Source of the DNA: Flammeovirga pacifica
GTDB lineage: Bacteria > Bacteroidota > Bacteroidia > Cytophagales > Flammeovirgaceae
Length of the DNA: 64,000 nucleotides
Assembly: GCF_000807855.2 (NCBI RefSeq)
Contig: NZ_JRYR02000001.1
Span: 62,001-126,000 of the forward strand
Direction of reading: 5' to 3'
In this document: in pieces, positions 25,638 to 34,916 of the stretch
Layout: each line of letters starts with the position of its first letter
Numbering within the stretch: position 1 is the stretch's first letter
The notes under the pieces: model-generated
What the model saw: the letters and a program-made list of their open reading frames with translations, nothing else
Database searches by the model: none
Told to the model about the DNA's origin: nothing
Program-made: the position numbers and the translations under genes

Positions 25638-27461
25638 TTAGGATTTTTTCTGCTCTTTCAATTTCTGAGTAATCAGATTTTGTTTGAGCTTATGAAAGTT
25701 AGCTTCAGGAATAGAGGCAATTAGATTTTTAGTAATTTCAGATTGAGGATTTTTATAAATGTCGTAGGCTAAGCCCCATTCAACAATTTCTCCTTTTTCC
25801 ATTACTATGATTCTATCAGATATAAATTTCACCACTGCTAAATCATGAGAGATAAAGATATAGGTGAGGTTAAATTTTTCTTTTAGATCTTGAAGTAGGT
25901 TCAACACAATGGCCTGAACCGAAACATCAAGTGCGGATACAGATTCATCGCAAATAATAAACTTTGGTTTTGTAGATAAGGCTCTTGCAATACATATTCT
26001 TTGTCTTTCTCCCCCCGAAAACTCATGAGGATATCGGTTCATGTAATTGGCACTTAAACCTACTGTTTCCAATAGTCTTATAGCTTCTTTTTTACGGGTT
26101 TTATCATCAGAATAGATCTTATGCACTTGCATAGGTTCTATTAATGCTTGCCCGATGGTAAGCCTTGGATTTAAAGAGGTATAAGGATTTTGAAAAATGA
26201 TTTGAATGTCAGAACGTAAATTATTCAATTCCCTTTTAGGCATATTGGTCAACTCTCTACCATCAAAAATCACTTCACCAGAAGTAGGAGTAATCAATTG
26301 TAATATTGTTCTTCCTAAAGTTGTTTTACCACATCCGGAACGCCCTACTAAACCAAGAGTTTCTCCTTCTTTGACTTCAAAACTTATATTTTTTACCGCC
26401 TGAAACTCTTTTGTGACTTTTCCCCAGATATTTTTCTTTATCGGAAAAGCAACATTTAAATTTTTGACTTGTAAAAGAGGTTGATGTTCTAACAGTTCTT
26501 TTTCTTGCTCTATTACTTGGTTATCATCAATTGCATTGACGATTAAAGCTTGACCTACAGACATAAACCTAGCCTTACTTCTTCCGTTACCTCTTGTTTC
26601 TGTAGTGAAATCATTTAAGGTTGGAAGTCTTTTTAAAGCAAAATCTAAGCGAGGTCTACATGCCAATAAACCTTTAGTATAAGAATGTTTTGGTTGATTA
26701 AAAACATCAAAAGCAGTTCCGTATTCCACCAACTTTCCTTTTCTCATTACCGCAATTCTATCGGCCATTTGAGCCACAATTGCTAAATCGTGAGAAATGA
26801 AAATAGTGGCAGTATTTCTAGTCTTTTTAAATTCATTAAAAAGATCTAAGATGCCTTTTTGAGAGGTTACATCTAAGGCTGTTGTCGGTTCATCGGCAAT
26901 TAATAAGCTAGGATTACAGATCAAAGCTATGGCTATTAATACCCTTTGTTTCTGTCCTCCCGATAACTGATGAGGATAAGAATTGAATACCTTTTTCGGA
27001 TTACTTAACTGACAAGTAGCAAAGGTTTCTAAAGCCCTTAACTTAGCCGCTTTTCGATTTATTTTTTCATGAACAATAATCGTTTCTATTAATTGATTTC
27101 CGCAAGTAATAGCAGGGTTTAATGAACTCATAGGATCTTGGAAAATCATTCCAATATCACGTCCTCTAATATCTTGAATTACTTTTTTAGGTACCTTTAA
27201 TAGATCGACACGTCCTTCTGTTTCGCTATGAAATACTATTTCACCATCAACCTGTCTAGAAGATTTATTTAATAATTGAAGCATAGATAGGGCTGTCACA
27301 GATTTACCTGAGCCAGATTCTCCAACTATACCTAAAGTTTCTCCCTTTCTAAGAACAAAGCTGATATTTTTTACCGCAGGAGCTTGCCCTCTTTCTTCGT
27401 GATTAAAAGAGATAGATAGTTTTTTGACTTCTAGTAGTATATCAGTATTGCTCTTATCCAT
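25638..27461 (-). CDS. Tandem oligopeptide/dipeptide-type ABC transporter ATPase
   Basis: One 607-residue chain carries two complete ATPase domains. The first has Walker A GESGSGKS, signature LSGGQKQR and Walker B LLIADEPT. The second has Walker A GRSGCGKT, signature FSGGERQR and Walker B FIICDESVSALD. Each is followed by the PxHxYT-like or nickel/oligopeptide C-terminal segment (QPKHSYTKGLL, QSEITKNLI). This resembles YejF/GsiA-like fusions of DppD and DppF. It would power import of peptides or similar solutes. The matching permease and binding-protein genes are not in the window, as in many Bacteroidota. Confidence 0.93.
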   Translation of the reverse strand: MDKSNTDILLEVKKLSISFNHEERGQAPAVKNISFVLRKGETLGIVGESGSGKSVTALSMLQLLNKSSRQVDGEIVFHSETEGRVDLLKVPKKVIQDIRGRDIGMIFQDPMSSLNPAITCGNQLIETIIVHEKINRKAAKLRALETFATCQLSNPKKVFNSYPHQLSGGQKQRVLIAIALICNPSLLIADEPTTALDVTSQKGILDLFNEFKKTRNTATIFISHDLAIVAQMADRIAVMRKGKLVEYGTAFDVFNQPKHSYTKGLLACRPRLDFALKRLPTLNDFTTETRGNGRSKARFMSVGQALIVNAIDDNQVIEQEKELLEHQPLLQVKNLNVAFPIKKNIWGKVTKEFQAVKNISFEVKEGETLGLVGRSGCGKTTLGRTILQLITPTSGEVIFDGRELTNMPKRELNNLRSDIQIIFQNPYTSLNPRLTIGQALIEPMQVHKIYSDDKTRKKEAIRLLETVGLSANYMNRYPHEFSGGERQRICIARALSTKPKFIICDESVSALDVSVQAIVLNLLQDLKEKFNLTYIFISHDLAVVKFISDRIIVMEKGEIVEWGLAYDIYKNPQSEITKNLIASIPEANFHKLKQNLITQKLKEQKKS

Positions 27462-27547
27462 TGATAATATTAAAAAATCTTTGAAAGCGTAATTTATGAA
27501 TAAATATAATAGGGGAGTTAATTTTCTTTATTATTTGCTGATGTTTC

Positions 27548-28684
27548 TTATATCATCTCTATTCCAATTACAGTAATATCATCCCTCTGAGAGATATTTC
27601 CTTGATGAACATCTAAGGCAGCTTCTAACAAATCACCTAAATCGACTAACGGTTGATCAATATGTTTACGAATATATTCTTCGAAATAACGTCGACCAAA
27701 CTTATCATTGTTTTCATTGTTTTGATCAAGATAGCCATCGGTTAACATTATAATATTATCACCCTTATTTAAAGTAATAGATTTTGTTTCAAAAGTACGG
27801 GTTTCAATTTGTTTACCTCCAATAAACTTCCTGCTCCCACGAACTCTTTCTAATATTTGCTGTTGCTTCCTGATGATATAAATATCACTTTTTGCCCCTG
27901 CAAACTCTATTTTTTTAGTAGGAGAGGGCGAATCGTAAAACTTAATTAAGGCTATATCCATACCATCATTAATGGTATTTTCTTGTTGTCTTAAATAGTT
28001 TATGATACGCTGATTGATCATCTCTAATATCACAGCAGGATCTGTAGATAAAGATTTCTCTAAGACCTCTTGTAATATAGTTTTTCCAATCATCGACATC
28101 AATGCGCCTGGTACTCCATGTCCTGTACAATCAGCACAAGCAAAAAATTGATGATTAACATTTTCTTTATCGATTACTTCTCCGTGCCAGTAAAAATCGC
28201 CACTTACAATATCTTTAGGTCTGTAAATAGCAAAAAAGTTCTTGAACTTACTTTTTAATAATTTCTTAGGGGGTAAGATTGCATTCTGTATGGTCTGTGC
28301 AGCACGTATACTATTCGTGATTTTAATATTTTGATAATTTACCTCCATTAAAGCATTGTCCAATTCTTCTTTCACTAATTCAACTTTCTTTTTTTGAACC
28401 ATGGTCTTTCGGATAAACACAAAAAGTCCAATAACAAGTAAGGATAAGCTTAGAATGGATATTGTATATACAGCCAACTGTTTTTTGTAGTCTTCCTGAG
28501 TAACATTTTTCACAGAAAAAGCTGATAAAAGAAGTGGACTTATATCGGTTTTCTGAGAAACGACAACATGTTCAGAAGAATTAATTATTTCTGATGTTGG
28601 TAGGTTTACATTTGCACAATACGAATTTGTAGTAAAGTAAAGTGTAAGTAAAAATATAATATTTATGAGAAATCGTGGGTACAT
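27548..28684 (-). CDS. SpoIIE-type PP2C phosphatase with membrane anchor
   Basis: A 378-residue protein with a signal-like N-terminus (residues 5-22), a periplasmic segment and a membrane helix at about residues 71-90 (TISILSLSLLVIGLFVFI). A coiled linker follows, and then the SpoIIE/PP2C domain from residue 140. The domain contains GDFYWH, the metal-binding ACADCTGHGVPGALMSMIG, DGMDIALI and LTDGYLDQ. Such proteins dephosphorylate anti-sigma-factor antagonists in partner-switching pathways. No kinase or antagonist gene lies next to it. Monocistronic. Confidence 0.9.
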   Translation of the reverse strand: MYPRFLINIIFLLTLYFTTNSYCANVNLPTSEIINSSEHVVVSQKTDISPLLLSAFSVKNVTQEDYKKQLAVYTISILSLSLLVIGLFVFIRKTMVQKKKVELVKEELDNALMEVNYQNIKITNSIRAAQTIQNAILPPKKLLKSKFKNFFAIYRPKDIVSGDFYWHGEVIDKENVNHQFFACADCTGHGVPGALMSMIGKTILQEVLEKSLSTDPAVILEMINQRIINYLRQQENTINDGMDIALIKFYDSPSPTKKIEFAGAKSDIYIIRKQQQILERVRGSRKFIGGKQIETRTFETKSITLNKGDNIIMLTDGYLDQNNENNDKFGRRYFEEYIRKHIDQPLVDLGDLLEAALDVHQGNISQRDDITVIGIEMI

Positions 28685-28843
28685 TAATTTTTGAAAAGTA
28701 GCGTAAGATTATCAAGGGTTATATTTGGCGTTATACAATAATTACACAAAATACGATTTTATATTCAATAGTTATGAATATAATGATTTAAATACTACGA
28801 ATACATTCAATTATTCGATGAAACCTCAATTATCATGAATTGA

Positions 28844-31054
28844 TTAAAGGTTTTGCACCATTTTATTAAGGTAATTACCCATAAATTTCACGTTTTTAGA
28901 TATTCTAAGTAATTGATTTGTAATTAAAATATGATCAGGTAGTTGCTTGATAACAGGAGATGATTTTATACCTACCTTTATTTCATTTTCACGAATAGAA
29001 GTAAGTTCATCCGTTTTCTTTATTAAAAAAGAAAGGTGATCTGACATATTGGGTTGGACTTCAATTTCCTTTTCTTCTTTAATCGCTATTGCAATGTTAT
29101 TTAACTGCATTTTGATACAGTCTACAAATGGAAGCAGTTCGGGGAAGGTGTATTTTTTAGAAAGACGTTCTGCATTAGCAGACAAGGTAGCTGTGTGGGC
29201 AAACAACATTCTACTTGAAGCAATAAAAGCATAAAGGTTTCCTCCTTCAAGTTGTGTACTTTTGGGGTCGCCTAACATATTCTGGAAACTCACAGATAAG
29301 TTAGCATTAGCTAATTGCGCCTTTTTTCTTGCCAATCGATAGTTATTTTGATCAAATGATTTCGTTCCCGTATAACTTAATATTACTTCAGAAAAATAAT
29401 AACAGTCGGCTTCTACCGCCTCTAATAGTTTAGTTTTAATCTTTCTGATTTCATACTCAGGAAATATCAAACTACTGACCACAAAGGCAATGATTCCACC
29501 TATGGCTGTGTCTAAAACTCTGGTAATAGCCAATTGATAAGTAAATGGTGTAGACAAAGAAATCATCAACAATATAAAAGGTGTAAGTAGGGTGATTCCT
29601 GTACGGTAATCTTTGGATAGAGTGGCAAATGTACCAATACCAAAAGGGATCAATAAAATGATATAGACAATTGGAGAATTGAAAATGTCGAGTATACCTA
29701 GTGCAATCAATATTCCTAAGATAGTACCAACAACACGGTGTAACATGCGCTGTTTGGTAATAGCAAAAGAGGGCTTTAGAATAACAGAAATACATAACCA
29801 AACCCAATAACCTCTATCCAATTCAAAATATCGGGCAATCCCCATTCCTAATAACATGGCAATAGCAATACGTAAAGCATGTCTAAAGTGAATAGATTTA
29901 ATGGTAAAATGATCGGTTAATGTTCCTTTTTCCATTGGAGTTCTAAACAGAGGGAGATTTACCCCTTCAGTAAAACCAGCATTATCGGTGTTTTTAGTAT
30001 CGGTGTAAGTAGATGTTTCGGATATTGTTCTATCAATACGATTGAAATTTCTCATGATATTCTTTACTTCAGCTAGAATATCAATGGGAATATTTCTTTG
30101 ATGATCATCTCTTATACGTTCGAATTTATCTTGTAAAGCATCTAATTCTTGATGATGCCTTTTCATGAAATCTACTTTCTTTCTTCTAGTAATAGCATTG
30201 CCTAAAATTTTAAGTTCATTCCCCATTTTAGAGAAAACATCTTGCATATCAGAAAGTAAAGTCGTTTGATGTAAATGTTGATGTAATTCTTGATAAGAGA
30301 TATGTGTTGCGGATGCCTTTTCGAAGATATCAATAGAGGCTCGCATCATTAATATTAAGGACCTGCCAAGAGGTGTTGCTCCTTGTAAAGCAGAACGTTG
30401 TCCTAATAATAAGGTTCTAACCTCTTCTTGTTTATGGTCAATCTTAGTTTGTAAATCAAATAATCTATTTTGTGTTGTAGTGTTTTCAGGATCTGTAAAT
30501 AAGGAAGCTTTAGTATTAAAATAATCAGACATCAATACATAGCATTCCCCTAATATCATTTCAATACTAGCATAAGGACGAATTTGCCATAGAAGTAAAG
30601 AGTTAAAGGTATACCATATTCCTCCTGCAAGTAGAAATATTCCCATGATACCAATAGTACTGATCTGTAATCCAAACCCCACACCTAAACTGACCGCTAT
30701 TAAAATACTATTTCCTATCATGGTGGCTCTGTTGCCAAAAACACTCATGATTGCAGACGCAAATACGGTTAAAAATAAATAGATCCCAGCAAAAATAGGG
30801 TACGGCATTAACAACGCCATGATAACGGAAGCAATAGAATTTATAAAAGCGCCTCCAATTAAACCCTTCGCTTTTTCTTTTATATTTCCAGGTGAATCAG
30901 ATAACCCAACGCACAATGCTCCAATAGCCATATTAGTACCTTCGGCGATGTGTCCTGAAAGTAAACCCACAATTAATGGAGCAATGATGCACCACGTCAT
31001 GCGTAAGCCATTTGAAAAATAAATGCTAGATGTAAATTGTTTAATTCGATTCAT
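28844..31054 (-). CDS. FUSC family membrane protein (YccS/YhfK-like)
   Basis: The start is set at ATG 31054 (MNRIKQFTSSIYFSNGLRMTWC), because the upstream 36 residues lack family character. The 736-residue product has two blocks of about six membrane helices, one near the N-terminus (from residue about 20) and one in the second half (from HALRIAIAMLLGMGIARYF). A long cytoplasmic helical region separates them, and a helical C-terminal domain follows. This is the arrangement of FUSC/YccS proteins, implicated in efflux of aromatic acids or fusaric acid. Substrate unknown. Monocistronic. Confidence 0.88.
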   Translation of the reverse strand: MNRIKQFTSSIYFSNGLRMTWCIIAPLIVGLLSGHIAEGTNMAIGALCVGLSDSPGNIKEKAKGLIGGAFINSIASVIMALLMPYPIFAGIYLFLTVFASAIMSVFGNRATMIGNSILIAVSLGVGFGLQISTIGIMGIFLLAGGIWYTFNSLLLWQIRPYASIEMILGECYVLMSDYFNTKASLFTDPENTTTQNRLFDLQTKIDHKQEEVRTLLLGQRSALQGATPLGRSLILMMRASIDIFEKASATHISYQELHQHLHQTTLLSDMQDVFSKMGNELKILGNAITRRKKVDFMKRHHQELDALQDKFERIRDDHQRNIPIDILAEVKNIMRNFNRIDRTISETSTYTDTKNTDNAGFTEGVNLPLFRTPMEKGTLTDHFTIKSIHFRHALRIAIAMLLGMGIARYFELDRGYWVWLCISVILKPSFAITKQRMLHRVVGTILGILIALGILDIFNSPIVYIILLIPFGIGTFATLSKDYRTGITLLTPFILLMISLSTPFTYQLAITRVLDTAIGGIIAFVVSSLIFPEYEIRKIKTKLLEAVEADCYYFSEVILSYTGTKSFDQNNYRLARKKAQLANANLSVSFQNMLGDPKSTQLEGGNLYAFIASSRMLFAHTATLSANAERLSKKYTFPELLPFVDCIKMQLNNIAIAIKEEKEIEVQPNMSDHLSFLIKKTDELTSIRENEIKVGIKSSPVIKQLPDHILITNQLLRISKNVKFMGNYLNKMVQNL

Positions 31055-31255
31055 ACAAGAAATGAAAACGATAGGTGATTTAAAGTGGTATGTAATATGA
31101 TTTAACTTGGAAAAGGCTTTTCCAAAATACAAATATCGGATATTATACACCTCCACAAGCAACTTATGATATTATTTTCATCTTGAAAAATCTTTGTTAG
31201 TTTTCTTTAACAAGTAATTTCAATCCTTAAAATTTCTAAATACGTTAAATATAAA

Positions 31256-31270
31256 TGCAAATGAGTTGCA
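31256..31270. promoter_or_regulatory. Possible operator, TGCAA-N5-TTGCA
   Basis: A 15-bp dyad 60 bp before the start of the metal-linked DUF4625 gene. A second TTGC/GCAA dyad follows at about 31293-31309. This could be a metalloregulator site. Weak evidence, since such short dyads occur by chance. Confidence 0.3.
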
Positions 31271-31329
31271 AATTCTATTACCTTGTTGTTACTTGCGACA
31301 GTATTGCAATAAATTAATAAACTTATAAT

Positions 31330-31908
31330 ATGAATATCAAATATCTTATCCTTGCTTTAGCGTTAATTGGTTTTGTTTCTTGTAACAACGATAAAGACGA
31401 AAGTAATCCAGCTCCAACAATTGAAAATTATACTGTTTCTGGTCATGATGATCACGATCATGCTCGTTTAGCTGAAGATGATCACGCTCACATTGTTCCT
31501 GGTGAAGAAGCTGTTGTTGAGGCAGATACTAAAGGTACTAAATTAAATTATGCTCAAATAGATGTGCATTGGGGAGCAGGTCATGAACATTCTAACGAGA
31601 GAACTACTGAAACTGAAGAAGGTGTACAGTGGACACAAAAATATACTTACTGGTTTGGAATTAGTGCTGAAGAAGCAGAAGCAAAAGGTGCATACAACTA
31701 TGCGTTAACTGCTGCTGGAGATTTCCCTAACGAATATGAATTCCACGAACATATCGATGTTCCTACTACTTGGACAAAAGATGGTGTTACGGGTCCTGTA
31801 AAAGAAGGTGATTATCACTTTGTATTATTCCTAGTGGATAGCGAAGGTCAAAGAACTCAAAAAGCTTTAACTGTAGAAGTACATGCTGAAGAGCATGATC
31901 ATCAGTAA
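31330..31908 (+). CDS. DUF4625 His-rich lipoprotein
   Basis: A 192-residue lipoprotein (lipobox GFVSC, Cys19). Its N-terminal mature part is strongly His/Asp-rich (HDDHDHARLAEDDHAHI), and the DUF4625 beta-sandwich follows (YAQIDVHWGAGHEH, then PVKEGDYHFVLFLVDSEG). It ends HAEEHDHQ. The His clusters suggest metal binding outside the inner membrane. It is convergent with the MbnP-MbnH pair, which supports a copper role; neither metal nor function has been shown here. Confidence 0.85.
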   Translation: MNIKYLILALALIGFVSCNNDKDESNPAPTIENYTVSGHDDHDHARLAEDDHAHIVPGEEAVVEADTKGTKLNYAQIDVHWGAGHEHSNERTTETEEGVQWTQKYTYWFGISAEEAEAKGAYNYALTAAGDFPNEYEFHEHIDVPTTWTKDGVTGPVKEGDYHFVLFLVDSEGQRTQKALTVEVHAEEHDHQ

Positions 31909-31943
31909 TAGTTTTAAACTATAAAGTTGTCTTTTAATGAGAC

Positions 31944-31985
31944 AAAAAAATAAGGGACTGTTTCAAAACAGTCCCTTATTTTTTT
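31944..31985. terminator. Bidirectional terminator
   Basis: AATAAGGGACTGTTT and AAACAGTCCCTTATT form a long perfect stem flanked by A- and T-runs. It lies between the convergent DUF4625 and MbnH genes. Confidence 0.9.
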
Positions 31986-31997
31986 GTTCAAGAAAAA

Positions 31998-33008
31998 CTA
32001 TTCTAATCCTAAAAAAGTGGAATCGGTCAGTGTTTTTAAGAAAGTTAGAATCATTTCTCGTTCTTCTTCAGAAGTGGAAATTCCCTTTCTCATCTGAGGA
32101 GCCAAACTAACATAATCTTTCACTCCATTTTCATAATGATCAAATACCTCTTCTAGCGTTTGAAGCCTACCATCGTGCATATAAGGAGCTGTGGCAAAAA
32201 GGTTTCTTAGGGTTGGTGTTTTGTATTTTCCCATATCGTTGTCTTCCAATGTAATTCGTCCTCTACCTTGGTACAGTCCTTCTAATGTATCTGGAAAAAC
32301 ATTATCTAAACCTATGTTGTGATAATTGAAATCGGTAAAGAAAGGAGAGGGGTGACAACTTCCGCATTTTGCTTGAAAAAGAGACATTCCTTTTAACTCA
32401 TCGTAAGAAAAATTGATTTCTCCTCTTAGGTATTGGTCGTACCGAGATTGGTTACTTATTAAGGATCTACAATAAACGGCTAAAGCTCTTGCTATGTAAG
32501 CACTTTTAATTTTTTTTGTTTGATAAGCTTTTTGGAATAACCTTGGATATTCGGGATGATCATTTAAAGTGTTCACCATTTCTTTGAGATTTGCACCCAT
32601 TTCATTGGGGTGCGTCAAGGGACCAAATATTAGCGATTCAATATTTTTAGCTCCACCTTCCCAAAACCATCCATTAGCCCAAGCAATGTTGATGAGGGGT
32701 GGGCTATTTCTTTTTAGAGGTTCTCCTGTAATACCATTGGTACTTAATGCTACATTTTCTCCGTAACCATATTTTTGATCATGGCAATCAATACATGCAA
32801 TTTTACCATTTCCCGAAAGAATAGGATCATTAAAAAGCATTTTCCCTAAAGCTACCCTTTCTTCGGTCATCAAATTCCTTTTGGGATCAGGAATATTTTG
32901 GTATGAAATGACAGAAGCTTGTGGATCTTCTTTTTTTGAAGTTCCACAAGCTCCTAATATCATCATACAGCTTAAATAGGCGATTATTCTACTGTAATTT
33001 CTTTCCAT
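31998..33008 (-). CDS. Di-heme cytochrome c peroxidase / MbnH-like lipoprotein
   Basis: A 336-residue lipoprotein (lipobox LGACG, Cys21) of the cytochrome-c peroxidase/MauG superfamily. It has heme sites CIDCH (residues 72-76) and CGSCH (215-219), ligand candidates downstream, and the late PYMHDGRLQTLEEVFDHYENG motif. It overlaps the MbnP gene by 25 bases, and in that pairing the enzyme is MbnH, which oxidises a tryptophan of MbnP to kynurenine so that it binds copper. An ordinary peroxidase role cannot be excluded by sequence. Confidence 0.9.
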   Translation of the reverse strand: MERNYSRIIAYLSCMMILGACGTSKKEDPQASVISYQNIPDPKRNLMTEERVALGKMLFNDPILSGNGKIACIDCHDQKYGYGENVALSTNGITGEPLKRNSPPLINIAWANGWFWEGGAKNIESLIFGPLTHPNEMGANLKEMVNTLNDHPEYPRLFQKAYQTKKIKSAYIARALAVYCRSLISNQSRYDQYLRGEINFSYDELKGMSLFQAKCGSCHPSPFFTDFNYHNIGLDNVFPDTLEGLYQGRGRITLEDNDMGKYKTPTLRNLFATAPYMHDGRLQTLEEVFDHYENGVKDYVSLAPQMRKGISTSEEEREMILTFLKTLTDSTFLGLE

Positions 33009-33787
33009 TCGAACATTTGTGCGTAATTGTCTGCAATTTTTTGAGTATTTGGTCCATACATCGTATCGTTGGATGAATCATCATTTAAATCAATATAATA
33101 ATTCACAGGTCCTACGTCTGGATTAGTTTGTTCTGGTAGGTTTTTGTTGCCAAAAATATAATCAACATGAACATCTAAATTGATGGTCAAATTATTATTT
33201 CTATCCAAAGAGATTTCTTTGTTTGTAAATCGAATAGTTCTGTAATTGGCATCACTTCCAATATGATAAACAAGGCCTCTTCTTGTAGAATCAGCAAGTA
33301 TTCTTTCCCCTTTTAAATACAAAAATTTATATCCGGTATTCCAATCCCAAGCCATACCATTGGCAGGGTCTAAATCCCCAATTTGATCGGTGCTATAATT
33401 GGCGTTATTATCTACACCTACAGAGAAATTGATTTCGGTATAATAACTATTTGGTAAATCTTTGATGACAATTGCTGTATCAGGATTGTCAATCATTTCA
33501 ACTAAATGATAACTTTCGGGTACTTTATAATAATGAGTTCCTGTAGTATCTCTAAGTGTGATATTAGAAATATACATTCTGAAATCGTCAAAAAAGTAAG
33601 TCTGATTTAACGCATTTTGATAAGGAGTTTGATAATTTAAAGGAATAGTATTTCCTAATAGTTCATGTAATAGGTTAAGCTTAATAGTGATTTGTCCTGT
33701 TCCGGGTACATCAAAATTCTCTTTGTGCTTTTCACACGACATAAAAATCACAAAGGCGAGAAGAGTAAAATAACGTACAATTTTCAT
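32984..33787 (-). CDS. MbnP family protein
   Basis: A 267-residue lipoprotein (lipobox FVIFMSC, Cys18). It has the MbnP pattern: YFFDDFRMYISNITL, NFSVGVDNNAN, and AWDWNTGYKFLYLKGE around residues 146-161, then an N-terminal-like return IDVHVDYIFG. Trp147 and Trp149 are candidates for the residue that MbnH converts to kynurenine, by analogy with the characterised pair. It is upstream of and overlaps MbnH, and the DUF4625 lipoprotein is next door. Likely role: extracytoplasmic copper binding or uptake. Confidence 0.88.
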   Translation of the reverse strand: MKIVRYFTLLAFVIFMSCEKHKENFDVPGTGQITIKLNLLHELLGNTIPLNYQTPYQNALNQTYFFDDFRMYISNITLRDTTGTHYYKVPESYHLVEMIDNPDTAIVIKDLPNSYYTEINFSVGVDNNANYSTDQIGDLDPANGMAWDWNTGYKFLYLKGERILADSTRRGLVYHIGSDANYRTIRFTNKEISLDRNNNLTINLDVHVDYIFGNKNLPEQTNPDVGPVNYYIDLNDDSSNDTMYGPNTQKIADNYAQMFEWKEITVE

Positions 33788-33788
33788 A

Positions 33789-34325
33789 TTAGAATTTATT
33801 TTTATGCATCATAGATTCAACAGGCTTCATGCTCCTATTGTTATATTTTGCATCTTTTTTTATGTGATAATAGTTTCTGATGTCACCATCCACTTTGATA
33901 TAAAATAACTGTCCAATTGGCATGTTTTTATACAATTTGACTGGTTGTGCAACGCTAATCTCTAAGGTCCAAGTATTACAAAAACCAACATCACCTGCTC
34001 GGGAGTTTGCATTAATACTTATCCCCAATCGGCCAACACTTGATAACCCTTCTAGGAAAGCCACATGAGCCAACGTCTCCGTATACTCTTTTGTTACTCC
34101 CAAATAAATTTTACCAGGATATAGCACAAAGCCATCGTCCGGAATTTCAAAGGTGTCGATCTCATTATGCACTTTAGCATCTAAAATATCGTTCTTATAT
34201 ACAGCTAAATGACGCCCTAAATGGACATCATAAGAATTGGTTCCTAAGGCTTCTTTATCAAATGGTTCAATAAGAATATTTCCTTCCTCAATCTCCTGTA
34301 ATATTTGTGTGTCTGAAAGTATCAT
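33789..34325 (-). CDS. dcd: dCTP deaminase
   Basis: A 178-residue enzyme that deaminates dCTP to dUTP for thymidylate synthesis. The N-terminus (LSDTQILQEIEEGNILIEPF) and the trimer-fold motifs SYDVHLG, GLSSVGRLGISIN, and NTWTLEISVAQPVKLYKNMPIGQLFY fit the family, including the conserved Glu in TLEI. It lies one base from the MbnP start on the same strand, so it may be co-transcribed, although the functions are unrelated. A tandem repeat array precedes it. Confidence 0.93.
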   Translation of the reverse strand: MILSDTQILQEIEEGNILIEPFDKEALGTNSYDVHLGRHLAVYKNDILDAKVHNEIDTFEIPDDGFVLYPGKIYLGVTKEYTETLAHVAFLEGLSSVGRLGISINANSRAGDVGFCNTWTLEISVAQPVKLYKNMPIGQLFYIKVDGDIRNYYHIKKDAKYNNRSMKPVESMMHKNKF

Positions 34326-34916
34326 TAGATAGTGTTGCTCAAGGCAATACTAAAAGTGGAATTATATAATAAAGATAACAATATTTTGCTATCAAAAAAC
34401 GAAAATTTAAAATTAAGAATAAAGCATTATTAAATACTAAAATAGTGAGATTATTAGGAAATATTGATGTAAGAAAGAAGGAATAACTAAATAACTAATA
34501 AGTATTAGGTAATAACTAATAGGGAACTGTTACTTAATTAAAGTTAGTATTTAGGAATTAGAAGTTAGGAGCTTTTTATACGCTCCTCATGCCGTAGACG
34601 CGAATTAATGGGAATAAGTAGTAACTAATAGGGATCTGTTACTTAATTAAAGTTAGTATTTAGGAATTAGAAGTTAGGAGCTTTTTATACGCTCCTCATG
34701 CCGTAGACGCGAATTAATTAATGGGAATAGGTAGTAACTAATAGGGAACTGTTACTTAATTAAAGTTAGTATTTAGGAATTAGAAGTTAGGAGCTATTTA
34801 TACGCTCCTCATGGCGTAGACGCTAATTAATTAATATGGAATAAGTAGTAACTAATAGAGGGGGCTAATCAAGGGACTTATTTATGCGGTAAATTATGTA
34901 ATCTTTGATAGGTATG
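34326..34916. repeat. Intergenic region with three tandem ~112-bp repeats
   Basis: Units begin at 34513, 34622 and 34735, each starting TAACTAATAGGG and ending near GACGCGAATTAA, with lengths 109, 113 and 114. A partial fourth start lies at 34849. Each unit contains an AGTTAGGAGC..GCTCCT hairpin followed by CATGCCGTAGACGC. Units differ at only a few positions. No ORF is present. The same words (TAATAACTAATAG, GTTAGGAGTTAG, AGGAGCGTAT) recur at 35.7 and 40.0-40.3 kb. Confidence 0.85.

Noticed and set aside
29472-29807. Cys/Tyr-rich minus-strand open frame
   Set aside because: It overlaps the FUSC membrane protein in another frame. Its odd composition comes from the hydrophobic codons of that gene.
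34513-34860. CRISPR-like array
   Set aside because: Units are about 112 bp, contiguous and almost identical along their whole length. There are no short repeats with unique spacers and no cas genes.
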